From contig JAYUWK010000163.1 in assembly GCA_043753895.1 (NCBI GenBank), positions 1 to 64,000 of the forward strand: a stretch of DNA of 64,000 bases. The letters are read 5' to 3'. The translations under genes were made by a program, and so were the position numbers. The DNA comes from WLMZ01 sp043753895 (GTDB lineage Bacteria; Actinomycetota; Acidimicrobiia; Acidimicrobiales; Ilumatobacteraceae). Shown in pieces: positions 35,345 to 43,873 of this stretch; the stretch's first letter is position 1, and every line of letters begins with the position of its first letter. The notes beneath the pieces were generated by a model, which saw nothing but the letters and a program-made list of their open reading frames with translations, was not told the origin of the DNA and did no database searches.

Positions 35345-36670
35345 CTACTTGCCGCCTTCGAGTTCGAGCAATCCACCCGCACCCAAGGTGCCTGCGTTTC
35401 GGTAGACGTCGAGCTTGGCGCGGCTGTCTTCGATGTCGAGGTTGCGCATGGTCAGTTGTCCGATGCGATCGAGCGGGCCGAACGGTGCATCCACGACGCG
35501 CTCCATGCTCAGCCGCTCTGGTGCGTAGGTGAGGTGTGGTCCCGTGGTGTCGAGGATGGTGTAGTCGTCGCCGCGTCGCAGGCGCAACGTGACTTCGCCA
35601 GTGACGGCCGACCCGACCCAGCGCAGCAGTGCCTCGCGCAGCATGAGACTCTGTGGATCGAACCAACGACCCTCGTACAACAAGCGACCGAGGCGACGGC
35701 CCATGGTGCGATAGTTCTCCTGCGTGCCCTCGTTGTGGATGCCGGTGATCAGGCGCTCGTAGGCGATGTACAACAGAGCCAGGCCGGGTGCCTCGTAGAT
35801 GCCGCGGCTCTTGGCCTCGATGATGCGGTTCTCGATTTGGTCACTCATACCCAGACCGTGACGACCGCCGATGATGTTCGCGGCCAGCACGAGGTCGACC
35901 TGACTGGTGAACTCCTCGCCATTCAGCGTGACCGGCCACCCCTCGTGGAAGCCGATGGTGACGGTCTCGGCAGCGATGTCGATGTGTTCGCGGTAGTGAG
36001 CCACACCCATGATCGGCTCGACGGTGTCCATGCTCGTGCTCAGCTCTTCGAGCAGCTTGGCCTCATGCGTGGCACCCCAGATGTTGGCGTCGGTGCTATA
36101 CGCCTTTTCCTTGCTGTCGCGGTACGGCAGCTTGCGCTGGATCAGGAACTCGCTCATCTCGGCGCGGCCACCGAGTTCGCCGACGAAGGCCTCGTCGAGC
36201 CAGGGCTTGTAGACGCGTAGGTTCGGGTTCACCAGCAGGCCATAGCGGTAGAAGCGCTCGATGTCGTTGCCCTTGTAGGTGCTGCCGTCACCCCAGATGT
36301 CGACGCTGTCGTCTTGCATCGCACGCACCAGCAGGGTGCCGGTAACGGCGCGGCCCAACGGTGTGGTGTTGAAGTAGGTCTTGCCCGCCGTGGTGATGTG
36401 GAAGGCACCGCACTGCAGGGCCACCAGACCCTCGTGAACCAATTCGCTCCGGCAGTCGACGATACGGGCCAGTTCGGCGCCGTACTGCTTGGCGCGATCG
36501 GGCACGCCGGGGAGATCGTTTTCGTCCTGCTGGCCGAGATCGGCCGTGTACGCGTACGGAAGTGCGCCCTTCTCGCGCATCCACGCAACCGCGGCCGATG
36601 TGTCCAGTCCGCCGGAGAAGGCAATACCCACTCGTTCTCCGACGGGCAGCGAGGTGAGCACCTTTGACAT
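35345..36670 (-). CDS. argG: Argininosuccinate synthase (E. coli-type, long form)
   Basis: ArgG joins citrulline and aspartate with ATP in arginine synthesis. The N-terminal PP-loop is GIAFSGGLDTSAAV (about residues 15-28), and the citrulline/aspartate site includes TADLGQQDEND. The 441-residue length and sequence (TTPLGRAVTGTLLVRAM, DIWGDGSTYKGNDIERFYRYG) match the longer E. coli-type subgroup rather than the ~400-residue form common in Actinobacteria. A TACCGT hexamer lies eight bases before the ATG, and no other arg genes are adjacent. The atypical subgroup may reflect lineage or transfer. Confidence 0.96.
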   Translation of the reverse strand: MSKVLTSLPVGERVGIAFSGGLDTSAAVAWMREKGALPYAYTADLGQQDENDLPGVPDRAKQYGAELARIVDCRSELVHEGLVALQCGAFHITTAGKTYFNTTPLGRAVTGTLLVRAMQDDSVDIWGDGSTYKGNDIERFYRYGLLVNPNLRVYKPWLDEAFVGELGGRAEMSEFLIQRKLPYRDSKEKAYSTDANIWGATHEAKLLEELSTSMDTVEPIMGVAHYREHIDIAAETVTIGFHEGWPVTLNGEEFTSQVDLVLAANIIGGRHGLGMSDQIENRIIEAKSRGIYEAPGLALLYIAYERLITGIHNEGTQENYRTMGRRLGRLLYEGRWFDPQSLMLREALLRWVGSAVTGEVTLRLRRGDDYTILDTTGPHLTYAPERLSMERVVDAPFGPLDRIGQLTMRNLDIEDSRAKLDVYRNAGTLGAGGLLELEGGK

Positions 36671-36676
36671 AGGCGC

Positions 36677-38662
36677 CTACGGTATCGACACCACAGCCCG
36701 CGTGCGACGCCGGATCAACAGCACCACACCCACGACGAGCAGCAGGAACACCAACAGTGCGAGGCCGCCCAGCAGGACACGGTTGCGGCCGACATCGTGA
36801 CTGCCGTTCACTGCGTCGATGATCGCTGCCGATTTCGATCGCGCAAGCGCCGTGTTGCCCTGTTCGAACGCAGTCTTGGCATCGGCGAGATCGGCCTGCA
36901 GGTGCTCGCCGACCAGGCCAACCCTGTCGAACAGACCGTGCTCGGCGCTCTCGGCGGTGTTGGCGGCGACGAGCTGTTTGGCTGCGCTGACTTGATCATC
37001 AAGCTGGTGTTGGGCTGACTTCATGTCGGACTCGGCGGACTCGTAGCTGCGCTGCAGCGTGGATGGCACCGTGATGTCGAGCGACTTCACGGTGCCGATG
37101 AGCTCGTCGCGTGTGCTCAACGCAGCGGTGGCTTCGAGAATCAGCGTCTCGGCCTGAACGAACGTCCACTCGGCCATCGCGCGGCGCACCGCGAGCGGAG
37201 GCGCCCATCCGGTGCCAGCTACGGCCAATGCTGCGTAGTGGGTTCGCGCTGCCGCACGGGAGCGCATCTCGTCGGTCTGCGGTGCAGTGATCACGAAGCT
37301 GCTGAACAGGTCGTCGGCTGTGGTGGCGTCTCCCAACTGATCGACAAGGTCGAGGAACCGCCGCCAATTGGTCGGTGTGTTGTCCGCTTCGGCCACGGCG
37401 TTGCCGACATAGGCAATGGTGTGCCTGGTGGCCGCAGCGAAGACGGCGCGCATCTTCTCGACTCCCACTTCGTCGACGAGTTGCTTGACCAGCGACCACG
37501 AGGCGTTGTACCCATAGGTCTCGGTGTCGTTCGCCCCGGAGGCGAGCAGCGGGTCGCCCCACTCGTTGAGCTTCACCGTTCCTGGCTCGTTCGCTGCGAT
37601 CGCCTTTGGCGACTCAGAGGGGAGGCCAATCTGCGAGTTGGCCAGGTCGGAGTATTCCTGCGCTAAGCCCTCGTTCACCCATCGCTCGCTAAAGAGTGAT
37701 GTGTTGAACCACGCATGCGACAGTTCGTGGATCATCACGTGAGCATCGAGTTCCTCGCCGATCTCGAGCTTGCGGGCCGTGGGGTTGAACCATCCCGCGT
37801 AGCCGTAGAGGTAGGGGGTGGAGGCCTCGCTCACGTCGATGGAGCCGGTGAGCGGCCATGGCTGTCCGATGAGGTCCTTCAGCGCTGGCACGCCTCCGTC
37901 GATCTGCTGGTGCGTGAACGCCTTCCACTCGTCGTCGCCGGGCCATGAACGCAGCACGAAGTCGTGACCGTCGACGCTGATGTCGGCGCTCTCGAGCGCA
38001 GCGTCGTTGCGTGCCGCCACGAAGATGTTGAAGTCGTTGGGCTTGTCGATGTTGGTGGCCGTGTAGACGGTGTTGCCATCTTCGGACGTCTGCACCACGC
38101 CGCTACCGAGCTTGTCCACCGTGTACGCGGCAGGGACGACAATTCGTACGGTGAGCTTGCCCGAGTCGGCAATGCCGTACGCGTTGAACGCGACATATGC
38201 CGCGTTAATTCGCGTCGGTCCGGCCGTGGAGCGCGGTGATTGGCCCGTGATGTCGTACGTGACGATCACGTGGGCGTCCTCGCCGGAGTAGAGGTTGCCG
38301 ACAAAGGCGATGCGCAGCCGGAAGTACTCGGCCGAACCGTCGATGGGCGCCGGCGTGAGCGCGAGTGAGCGCCCATTCTGCACGGCCACCGTATTGACGC
38401 CTCCCACCGGGAGCGGCAGCGAGAAGCTCTTGAAGTACGTGCGGTTGGTGACGTTGTTCGAGGTCGTATCAGGCACCACATTGGTGAAGGTCATGTCGGC
38501 CACCACATGCACGAGATCGCTGGTGGGATCGACGGTGTAGCCGTATACCGCCGCCACGGTGAGACCGCCCTCGGCAGCCACAGGCCTGGCGCTGGCGAGG
38601 CCGAGCGCCACCGGGACGAACGTGATACTGAGCAGCAGACGGAGGCTGAGCCGTTTCTGCAT
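36677..38662 (-). CDS. Membrane-anchored M1-like zinc metallopeptidase
   Basis: The 661-residue protein has an N-terminal signal peptide (MQKRLSLRLLLSITFVPVAL and the following ALG-like site), an extracytoplasmic beta-rich region, a gluzincin-type active site HELSH (about residues 312-316) with WVNEG following (Glu about 331), and a helical C-terminal region. It ends in one transmembrane helix (about 630-655, LGGLALLVFLLLVVGVVLLI) and a basic tail, so it is type-I anchored. The spacing HExxH-x14-E is shorter than the x18 of classical M1 peptidases. It should cleave peptides at the cell surface; the substrate is unknown. The gene lies upstream of argG and is divergent from the HxlR regulator. 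Confidence 0.75.
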   Translation of the reverse strand: MQKRLSLRLLLSITFVPVALGLASARPVAAEGGLTVAAVYGYTVDPTSDLVHVVADMTFTNVVPDTTSNNVTNRTYFKSFSLPLPVGGVNTVAVQNGRSLALTPAPIDGSAEYFRLRIAFVGNLYSGEDAHVIVTYDITGQSPRSTAGPTRINAAYVAFNAYGIADSGKLTVRIVVPAAYTVDKLGSGVVQTSEDGNTVYTATNIDKPNDFNIFVAARNDAALESADISVDGHDFVLRSWPGDDEWKAFTHQQIDGGVPALKDLIGQPWPLTGSIDVSEASTPYLYGYAGWFNPTARKLEIGEELDAHVMIHELSHAWFNTSLFSERWVNEGLAQEYSDLANSQIGLPSESPKAIAANEPGTVKLNEWGDPLLASGANDTETYGYNASWSLVKQLVDEVGVEKMRAVFAAATRHTIAYVGNAVAEADNTPTNWRRFLDLVDQLGDATTADDLFSSFVITAPQTDEMRSRAAARTHYAALAVAGTGWAPPLAVRRAMAEWTFVQAETLILEATAALSTRDELIGTVKSLDITVPSTLQRSYESAESDMKSAQHQLDDQVSAAKQLVAANTAESAEHGLFDRVGLVGEHLQADLADAKTAFEQGNTALARSKSAAIIDAVNGSHDVGRNRVLLGGLALLVFLLLVVGVVLLIRRRTRAVVSIP

Positions 38663-38700
38663 GCGGACAGTCTGACACGGCCGCCGAGTAGTCTGGCATC

Positions 38701-39168
38701 GTGAAACGCAGCAGCGTCGCCCATCTCGAGTGCTCGATCGCACAGACGCTCGAACTGGTCGGCGAATGGTGGACACTGTTGGTTCTGCGCAACATTTCCT
38801 TCGGTCAAGCCCGCTTCGAAGCCATTCAATTCGACCTCGGCATTGCCCGCAATGTGTTGTCCGATCGTCTGAGCACGTTGGTCGAGGAGGGCATCCTCGA
38901 AAAGGTCATGTATCAAGAGCACCCCCAGCGTTTCGAGTATCGGCCCACCGAGAAAGGTCGAGACCTCATTGGTGTGCTGCTCGCGCTGATGGCATGGGGC
39001 GACAAGTGGGCGGCGCCCGATGGCAAGCCGATGCTGGTCACCCATACCGACTGCGGACACGAGACCAACCCCACGGTTGCCTGTAGTCACTGCGGCGGCG
39101 AGTTGCAGTGGGGCCATACGCGCGTGCAGGCCGGACCGGGACTGCACCGCCCGCTCAACACCCATTAG
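38701..39168 (+). CDS. HxlR family regulator with C-terminal cysteine cluster
   Basis: The 155-residue winged-helix regulator has the HxlR domain over residues 5-100, with CSIAQTLELVGEWWTLLVLR, FDLGIARNVLSDRLSTLVEE and RFEYRPTEKG. The last 50 residues add a metal-binding-like cluster, HTDCGHETNPTVACSHCGG, with three cysteines and nearby histidines, plus one cysteine near the N terminus (Cys11). The GTG start lies six bases after a TAGTCT hexamer. It is directly upstream of sufB (89 bases) on the same strand, so a role as an Fe-S- or metal-sensing regulator of suf genes is a fair inference, in place of the usual SufR. Confidence 0.85.
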   Translation: MKRSSVAHLECSIAQTLELVGEWWTLLVLRNISFGQARFEAIQFDLGIARNVLSDRLSTLVEEGILEKVMYQEHPQRFEYRPTEKGRDLIGVLLALMAWGDKWAAPDGKPMLVTHTDCGHETNPTVACSHCGGELQWGHTRVQAGPGLHRPLNTH

Positions 39169-39215
39169 TTGCATCTTTCTCGGCTCTGCCTGTGGCATCG
39201 CCCAGATAATTGTTA

Positions 39216-39229
39216 CTATGGCCGTAGTG
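39216..39229 (+). promoter_or_regulatory. Shared suf element (sufB copy)
   Basis: CTATGGCCGTAGTG lies 28 bases upstream of the sufB ATG and matches 13 of 14 bases of the element upstream of sufC2 (59981-59994, minus strand). The core is the inverted repeat ACTA-N6-TAGT (39215-39228). A TACTAT hexamer (39214-39219) overlaps it and could be the -10. Confidence 0.6.
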
Positions 39230-39257
39230 GAAATTCCCCCACGCAAAGGAAGCCCTG

Positions 39258-40658
39258 ATGACATCGTTCGATCTGGATCTCAGCAAGTACAGCCTCGGTT
39301 GGAACGACGAGGTGGAGTATGCGTTCAAGTCCGAAAAGGGCCTCAACGATCGCGTCGTGGATCAGATCTCCTGGTGGAAGGGCGAGCCGAAGTGGATGAC
39401 CGACTTCCGCATGCGCAGCCTCAAGACCTTCGATCGCAAGCCAATGGCCGACTGGTTCGCCATCAACATGCCTGACCTCGACTTCCAGGACATTTTCTAC
39501 TACCTGCGCCCGAAGGCCGATCAGACCGACGATTGGGACGATCTGCCCGAGCAGATGAAGGCCACCTACGAGAAGTTGGGCATCCCCGAGGCTGAGCGCA
39601 AGTACCTCGCCGGCGTCACCTCGCAGTTCGACAGCGAGGTCGTGTACCACCGCAACCGGGTGGAGCTCGAAGAGCAGGGCATCTTGTTCTGCGACATGGA
39701 CACCGCGCTGCGCGAGTACCCCGATCTGGTGCGCCAGTACTTCGGCACCGTCATCCCTCCCGGCGACAACAAGTTCTCCGCACTCAACTCCGCGGTGTGG
39801 AGTGGTGGATCGTTCATCTACGTCCCGCCGGGGGTCAATTGCGAGATGCCGCTGCAGGCGTATTTCCGAATCAATGCCGAGAACGCCGGCCAGTTCGAGC
39901 GCACCCTCATCATCGCCGACGAGGGCAGTCAGGTGCACTACATCGAAGGCTGCTCGGCCCCGGTGTACACCAACAATTCGCTGCACTCGGCCGTGGTCGA
40001 GATCATCGTCAAGCCCAGTGCCCGCGTCACCTACACCACCATCCAGAACTGGTCGCCCAACGTGTACAACCTGGTCACCAAGCGGGCCCGCGTCGAGACC
40101 GAGGGCCATATGGAATGGATCGATGGCAACATCGGTAGCCGCCTCACGATGAAGTACCCCAGCGTGTATCTGATGGGCCCGAAGGCCACGGGTGAGGTGT
40201 TGTCGGTGGCCTACGCCGGTGCCGGCCAACATCAAGACGCTGGCGCCAAGATGGTGCACGCGGCACCTGAGACCACCAGCAAGATCGTGTCGAAGAGCAT
40301 CAGCAAAGACGGTGGCATCACCACCTATCGCGGCCTGGTGCGCGTCGAAGACGGTGCCTACGGCTGCAAGAGCCATGTGCAGTGCGATGCGCTCATCCTC
40401 GACGAGAAGTCCGAGAGCCGCACATTCCCGTATATGGAAGTGGGCGAGCGCGATGCTCAGATCGGCCACGAGGCCACCGTCTCCAAGATCGCCGACGAGC
40501 AGTTGTTCTACCTGATGAGCCGTGGCCTCTCGCAGGAGCAGGCGATGGGCATGGTGGTCAACGGCTTCATCGAGCCGGTCACGCGCACACTGCCCATGGA
40601 GTACGCGGTCGAGTGGAGTCGCCTGATCGAATTGCAGATGGAAGGCTCGGTCGGCTGA
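39258..40658 (+). CDS. sufB: Fe-S cluster assembly scaffold protein SufB
   Basis: SufB is the main scaffold of the SufBCD complex, on which Fe-S clusters are built in the cytoplasm. The 466-residue protein has the family N-terminal helices (DLDLSKYSLGWNDEVEYAFK), the parallel beta-helix core (NCEMPLQAYFRINAENAGQF, GAKMVHAAPETTSKIVSKSI) and the conserved C-terminal MSRGLSQEQAMGMVVNGFIE. The AAGGAAG Shine-Dalgarno sequence eight bases upstream supports the ATG. It is the first gene of sufB, Cys4 protein, sufD, Rieske, sufC, and is preceded by the shared suf element. Confidence 0.97.
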   Translation: MTSFDLDLSKYSLGWNDEVEYAFKSEKGLNDRVVDQISWWKGEPKWMTDFRMRSLKTFDRKPMADWFAINMPDLDFQDIFYYLRPKADQTDDWDDLPEQMKATYEKLGIPEAERKYLAGVTSQFDSEVVYHRNRVELEEQGILFCDMDTALREYPDLVRQYFGTVIPPGDNKFSALNSAVWSGGSFIYVPPGVNCEMPLQAYFRINAENAGQFERTLIIADEGSQVHYIEGCSAPVYTNNSLHSAVVEIIVKPSARVTYTTIQNWSPNVYNLVTKRARVETEGHMEWIDGNIGSRLTMKYPSVYLMGPKATGEVLSVAYAGAGQHQDAGAKMVHAAPETTSKIVSKSISKDGGITTYRGLVRVEDGAYGCKSHVQCDALILDEKSESRTFPYMEVGERDAQIGHEATVSKIADEQLFYLMSRGLSQEQAMGMVVNGFIEPVTRTLPMEYAVEWSRLIELQMEGSVG

Positions 40659-40682
40659 GCCGACCCGTGGCAGAATAACGCC

Positions 40683-41042
40683 ATGCCGATGCGTCAGGAG
40701 TGCAAGAATTTCGAGAGTCGTTCGTACGCCAATGGCGAAACGGTGCGCAAGTGCAATCTTGATCTTGCGCCCGAAGCACCATGGCGCTGCCCCGACAACT
40801 GTCATGCCTACGAGCGTCGGCTGGCCGACGTGAACTGGGCTGTCGGATCACTCGTCACACCACCCACGCCCCCTGAGCCACCGGGCCTCGACGACGGCAG
40901 CGCCGCCGCCGTACTCGACGAGGCCGAGGACATTCTCAACGAGGTCGGTCGTCAGGTGATGGCCGACATGCGCGCGGGCATACCGCCGTTACCCGACGAG
41001 AACCGCGGACTGCGCAAGTTCTTCAAGCGCCGACGCGGCTAG
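40683..41042 (+). CDS. Uncharacterised four-cysteine protein in the suf operon
   Basis: The 119-residue protein lies between sufB and sufD. Its N-terminal 40 residues hold four cysteines at positions 7, 24, 36 and 40 (C-x16-C-x11-C-x3-C; ECKNFESRSY, VRKCNLDLAP, WRCPDNCHAYERR), a plausible zinc or iron-sulfur site. A Pro-rich linker (PPTPPEPPG), an acidic helix (LDEAEDILNEVGRQVMADMR) and a basic C terminus (RKFFKRRRG) follow. I do not recognise a named family. Placement inside the operon, 24 bases after sufB, suggests a role in cluster assembly or transfer. That role is inferred. Confidence 0.75.
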   Translation: MPMRQECKNFESRSYANGETVRKCNLDLAPEAPWRCPDNCHAYERRLADVNWAVGSLVTPPTPPEPPGLDDGSAAAVLDEAEDILNEVGRQVMADMRAGIPPLPDENRGLRKFFKRRRG

Positions 41043-41060
41043 CAACCCTCACCGGGTTAA

Positions 41061-41084
41061 TTTCTCCTACGGCGACAGTAGTAT
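41061..41084 (+). promoter_or_regulatory. Internal sufD promoter with shared suf element
   Basis: TTTCTCCTACGG (41061-41072) matches 11 of 12 bases of the stretch upstream of sufC2 (59989-60000, minus strand). The hexamer TAGTAT (41079-41084) lies six bases before the sufD GTG, so a leaderless transcript may begin here independently of sufB. Confidence 0.55.
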
Positions 41085-41090
41085 TTATGT

Positions 41091-42227
41091 GTGCATTCGT
41101 TCACTCCCGACGTTGTGCGCAGCCTGCAGAAGTCCGACACCGACGAGCGGTTGGCGGCCTTTGAGCGTTTTGCTGTTGCACCGTTCCCCACCGCCCATGA
41201 AGAGATCTGGCGCTACAGCCGGATTGGCGAACTGAGTCTCGACTCGTATCGCTACGGCACGCTCGCCACCACCATCACCGGCGCCGACTCCATTCGCGTG
41301 CACGATACTGCCGATGTGACCGACACCGTGCTCGACGTGTTCGAGGATCTCAACCGCGCCTTCATGTCGCCGATCTTTCTGCGAATCCCTCCTGGCATGG
41401 TGTACACCGAACCGATCGTCATCACCCACACCCTGCTGACCGATGGCGTGGCCTGCTTCCCGCGGCTCATCATCGATGCAGAGGCCGACAGCGAGGTCAC
41501 CGTGATCGAGCGCTTCGTCTCGGGCGACGATGTCGCCGGCCTCATCGTGCCGGTGCTGCATGTGCGCGCGCAGCAGGCGGCTCGCGTGAAGTACCTCGCC
41601 GTCAACGAACTCGGCACGCACGTGTGGCAGATCGCCAACCAGCAGTCCGTCGGCGATCGTGATTCGTCCACGCTCATCTCTGCGGTTGCCCTCGGCGGCG
41701 ACTACGCCCGGGTGCATACCCACGCAACGCTCGTCGGCAAGGGTGGCAGCACCCGTCAGGTGGCGCTGTACTTCGCCGACGGTACGCAGACGCACGACTT
41801 CCGCATCACCCAAGAACACATCGCCCCCAAGACCACGGCCGACCTGTTGTTCAAGGGCGCCGTCAATGATCAGGCGCGCAGTGTGTATACCGGCCTGATC
41901 AAGATCGGTCCCGACGCCCGCGGCACGCAGGCGTTCCAGACGAACCGCAACCTCACCCTCAGCGATGGCGCCTGGGCCGAGAGCGTGCCGAACCTGGAGA
42001 TCGAGACCAACGACGTGAAGTGCAGCCATGCCAGCACCGTTGGCCCGATCGACGAGGAACAGCGTTTCTACCTCGAGAGCCGCGGTATCCAGCCCGACAT
42101 TGCCGAGCGACTCGTGGTGCTCGGCTTCTTCGACGAGGTGCTCGGCCAGCTGCCCGTTGGCGCGCTTGCCGGCGAGCTACGCGAGCGCATCTCGCACAAG
42201 CTGCATCAGGCCGTGGTTCCCGTATGA
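41091..42227 (+). CDS. sufD: Fe-S cluster assembly protein SufD
   Basis: SufD pairs with SufB in the SufBC2D complex and is needed for iron entry. The 378-residue protein has the N-terminal PFPTAHEEIWRYSRIGEL block typical of SufD and the beta-helix core ending in DVKCSHASTVGPIDEEQRFY, with the conserved Cys-x-His, then RGIQPDIAERLVVLGFFDEV. The GTG start is placed by the TAGTAT hexamer six bases upstream. The Rieske gene overlaps its stop by four bases. SufD is shorter and more divergent than SufB, as usual. Confidence 0.95.
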   Translation: MHSFTPDVVRSLQKSDTDERLAAFERFAVAPFPTAHEEIWRYSRIGELSLDSYRYGTLATTITGADSIRVHDTADVTDTVLDVFEDLNRAFMSPIFLRIPPGMVYTEPIVITHTLLTDGVACFPRLIIDAEADSEVTVIERFVSGDDVAGLIVPVLHVRAQQAARVKYLAVNELGTHVWQIANQQSVGDRDSSTLISAVALGGDYARVHTHATLVGKGGSTRQVALYFADGTQTHDFRITQEHIAPKTTADLLFKGAVNDQARSVYTGLIKIGPDARGTQAFQTNRNLTLSDGAWAESVPNLEIETNDVKCSHASTVGPIDEEQRFYLESRGIQPDIAERLVVLGFFDEVLGQLPVGALAGELRERISHKLHQAVVPV

Positions 42228-42577
42228 GCGCGCAGGTACTCGGCCCACTCGAGGACGTCGTCCCCGGAGGCGTGCGTAAGTACGAAGTCGCCGGACGCAG
42301 CGTGGCGGTCGTCCGCATCGGCGACGATGTGTATGCACTTGGCGATACATGCAGCCATGCCGATGTCTCGCTGAGCGAGGGTGAGGTGTGGGCCGATGCC
42401 AAAGAACTCGAATGCTGGAAGCACGGCAGCGCGTTCAACCTCGAGACCGGTATGCCCAGTACGTTACCGGCCCTCAGGCCGGTCCCGGTCTATTCCGTGT
42501 CGGTGGTCGACGGCAACATCGTCCTCGACGTCGACATCGTTACGAATTCCCCGTCTGCGGAAGGTGCAGCATCATGA
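42224..42577 (+). CDS. Rieske [2Fe-2S] ferredoxin of the suf operon
   Basis: The 117-residue Rieske-type ferredoxin has the first ligand pair in DTCSHADVSL (C-x-H) and the second in LECWKHGSAF (C-x2-H), with the usual spacing, and no membrane segment. Similar small Rieske proteins are common in actinobacterial suf operons and may supply electrons for cluster assembly; the partner is not proven. Its ATG overlaps the sufD stop (ATGA), and its own stop overlaps the sufC start in the same way, so the three genes are translationally coupled. Confidence 0.93.
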   Translation: MSAQVLGPLEDVVPGGVRKYEVAGRSVAVVRIGDDVYALGDTCSHADVSLSEGEVWADAKELECWKHGSAFNLETGMPSTLPALRPVPVYSVSVVDGNIVLDVDIVTNSPSAEGAAS

Positions 42578-43371
42578 CCACGCTCTCGATCAAGGACCTC
42601 AACGCGTCGGTTGGCGGTAAGCAGATTCTCAACGGCATCAACCTCACGGTGTCGTCGGGCGAAGTGCATGCGGTCATGGGTCCCAACGGCGCTGGCAAGA
42701 GCACACTCTCGGCAGTGGTGATGGGCAAGCCCGGCTACACCGTGCTCAGCGGTAGCGTCATGCTCGACGATCTCGATCTGTTGTCCATGCCCACCTGGCA
42801 GCGAGCCCAGGCCGGTCTGCATCTCGTCATGCAGTACCCCACTGAAGTGCCCGGCGTTGCTGTGGTCGATGTGATGACCGAGGCCTTCAAGTCGCGCGGT
42901 CGCTCGGCTGAGGAGGTTGGCGCCGTTGCCCAACTGCTGCGCACCGAGGCCGGCCGTATCAACTTCGACGAGGCCTTACTCGAGCGGTCGATGAACGTCG
43001 ACCTGTCCGGTGGTGAGAAGAAGCGCAACGAGACCCTGCAGCTCGCGGTGTTGCAACCCAAGATCGCGATCCTCGACGAGCTCGACTCGGGCCTCGACAT
43101 CGACGCGTTGCGCGATTGCGCCCGTCGAGTTGAAGCAGCCACCAACGAGAGCGGGCTCGGTGTGCTGGTGATCACGCACTACAGCCGCCTTCTCGAAGAG
43201 TTGCGGCCCGACGTGGTGCACATTCTCGTGAAGGGTCGCATCGTCGAGTCCGGCGGCCCCGAGCTCGTCGACGCGCTCGAGCGCGACGGCTACGCCGCGT
43301 TCGAATCTCGTGTGCCCGACGATCAGCCGGCGCACACACCCGGTGCACTCGACGACCTCTTCGCTCTCTAG
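42574..43371 (+). CDS. sufC: Fe-S assembly ATPase SufC (first copy)
   Basis: SufC is the ABC-type ATPase of the SufBCD complex. The 265-residue protein has Walker A GPNGAGKST (about residue 36), the Q-loop in MQYPTEVPGV, the signature LSGGEKKRNE, Walker B IAILDELDSGLDIDAL and the switch VITHYSRLL. The usual LDETDSG is LDELDSG, and the family's 'NEGFSGGEKKR' is MNVDLSGGEKKR here, so this copy is more divergent than the second SufC at 59197-59946. The C-terminal 20 residues (VPDDQPAHTPGALDDLFAL) are an extra tail. Confidence 0.95.
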   Translation: MTTLSIKDLNASVGGKQILNGINLTVSSGEVHAVMGPNGAGKSTLSAVVMGKPGYTVLSGSVMLDDLDLLSMPTWQRAQAGLHLVMQYPTEVPGVAVVDVMTEAFKSRGRSAEEVGAVAQLLRTEAGRINFDEALLERSMNVDLSGGEKKRNETLQLAVLQPKIAILDELDSGLDIDALRDCARRVEAATNESGLGVLVITHYSRLLEELRPDVVHILVKGRIVESGGPELVDALERDGYAAFESRVPDDQPAHTPGALDDLFAL

Positions 43372-43381
43372 AGTCACCGTC

Positions 43382-43873
43382 ATGAGCGACGTGCAACCCG
43401 AGCAGCATCCCAACGTGGTCCGGGTCACCGCCGCCGCCCGCGAGCGCGGTCTCGAAATCACCACGGTTCGCTTCCCCGAGGGTTGCAAGACCGCCGTCGA
43501 TGCTGCCAATGCCGTGGGTGTCCACGTCGGTCAGATCGTGAAAAGTCTCATCTTCGCCGTTGACGGCCAGGTGGTGCTGGCCTACGTGAGCGGTTCGAAC
43601 CAGCTCGACGAAAAGAAGCTCGCCGCAGCCGCTGGCGGCCTGAAGTGCTCGCGGGTCGATGCTGACACCGTGTATCGCGTCACGGGCTTTCCGATCGGAG
43701 GCGTGCCACCGTTTGGTCACAAGACTCACCTGCGCATCTTCATCGACCCCGACCTGCTGCAGTACGACGAGGTCTGGGCCGCCGCCGGCACGTGGCACGA
43801 CGTGTTCGGCATCGAGCCACACAAGCTGGTGGAAGCGAGCGAGGGCCTGGTCACCGACCTCAAGCGCGCCTGA
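43382..43873 (+). CDS. ybaK: YbaK/ProX-type aminoacyl-tRNA deacylase
   Basis: The 163-residue single-domain protein is of the YbaK/INS family, which hydrolyses mischarged aminoacyl-tRNA such as Cys- or Ala-tRNAPro. The catalytic lysine lies in GQIVKSLIFAVDG (about residue 54), and the family motifs GGVPPFGHKTHLRIFIDPDL and WAAAGTWHDVFGIEPHKLVE are intact. A TAGAGT hexamer (43369-43374), seven bases before the ATG and overlapping the end of sufC, suggests its own leaderless promoter. The last 177 bases are repeated, with divergence, at 47239-47415 and 48899-49075. Confidence 0.92.
   Translation: MSDVQPEQHPNVVRVTAAARERGLEITTVRFPEGCKTAVDAANAVGVHVGQIVKSLIFAVDGQVVLAYVSGSNQLDEKKLAAAAGGLKCSRVDADTVYRVTGFPIGGVPPFGHKTHLRIFIDPDLLQYDEVWAAAGTWHDVFGIEPHKLVEASEGLVTDLKRA

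Noticed and set aside
39216..40805. 529-codon open frame on the minus strand opposite sufB
   Set aside because: Its composition (His/Leu/Val/Gly-rich, no domain) is typical of the antisense of a high-GC gene. SufB is unmistakable on the plus strand.
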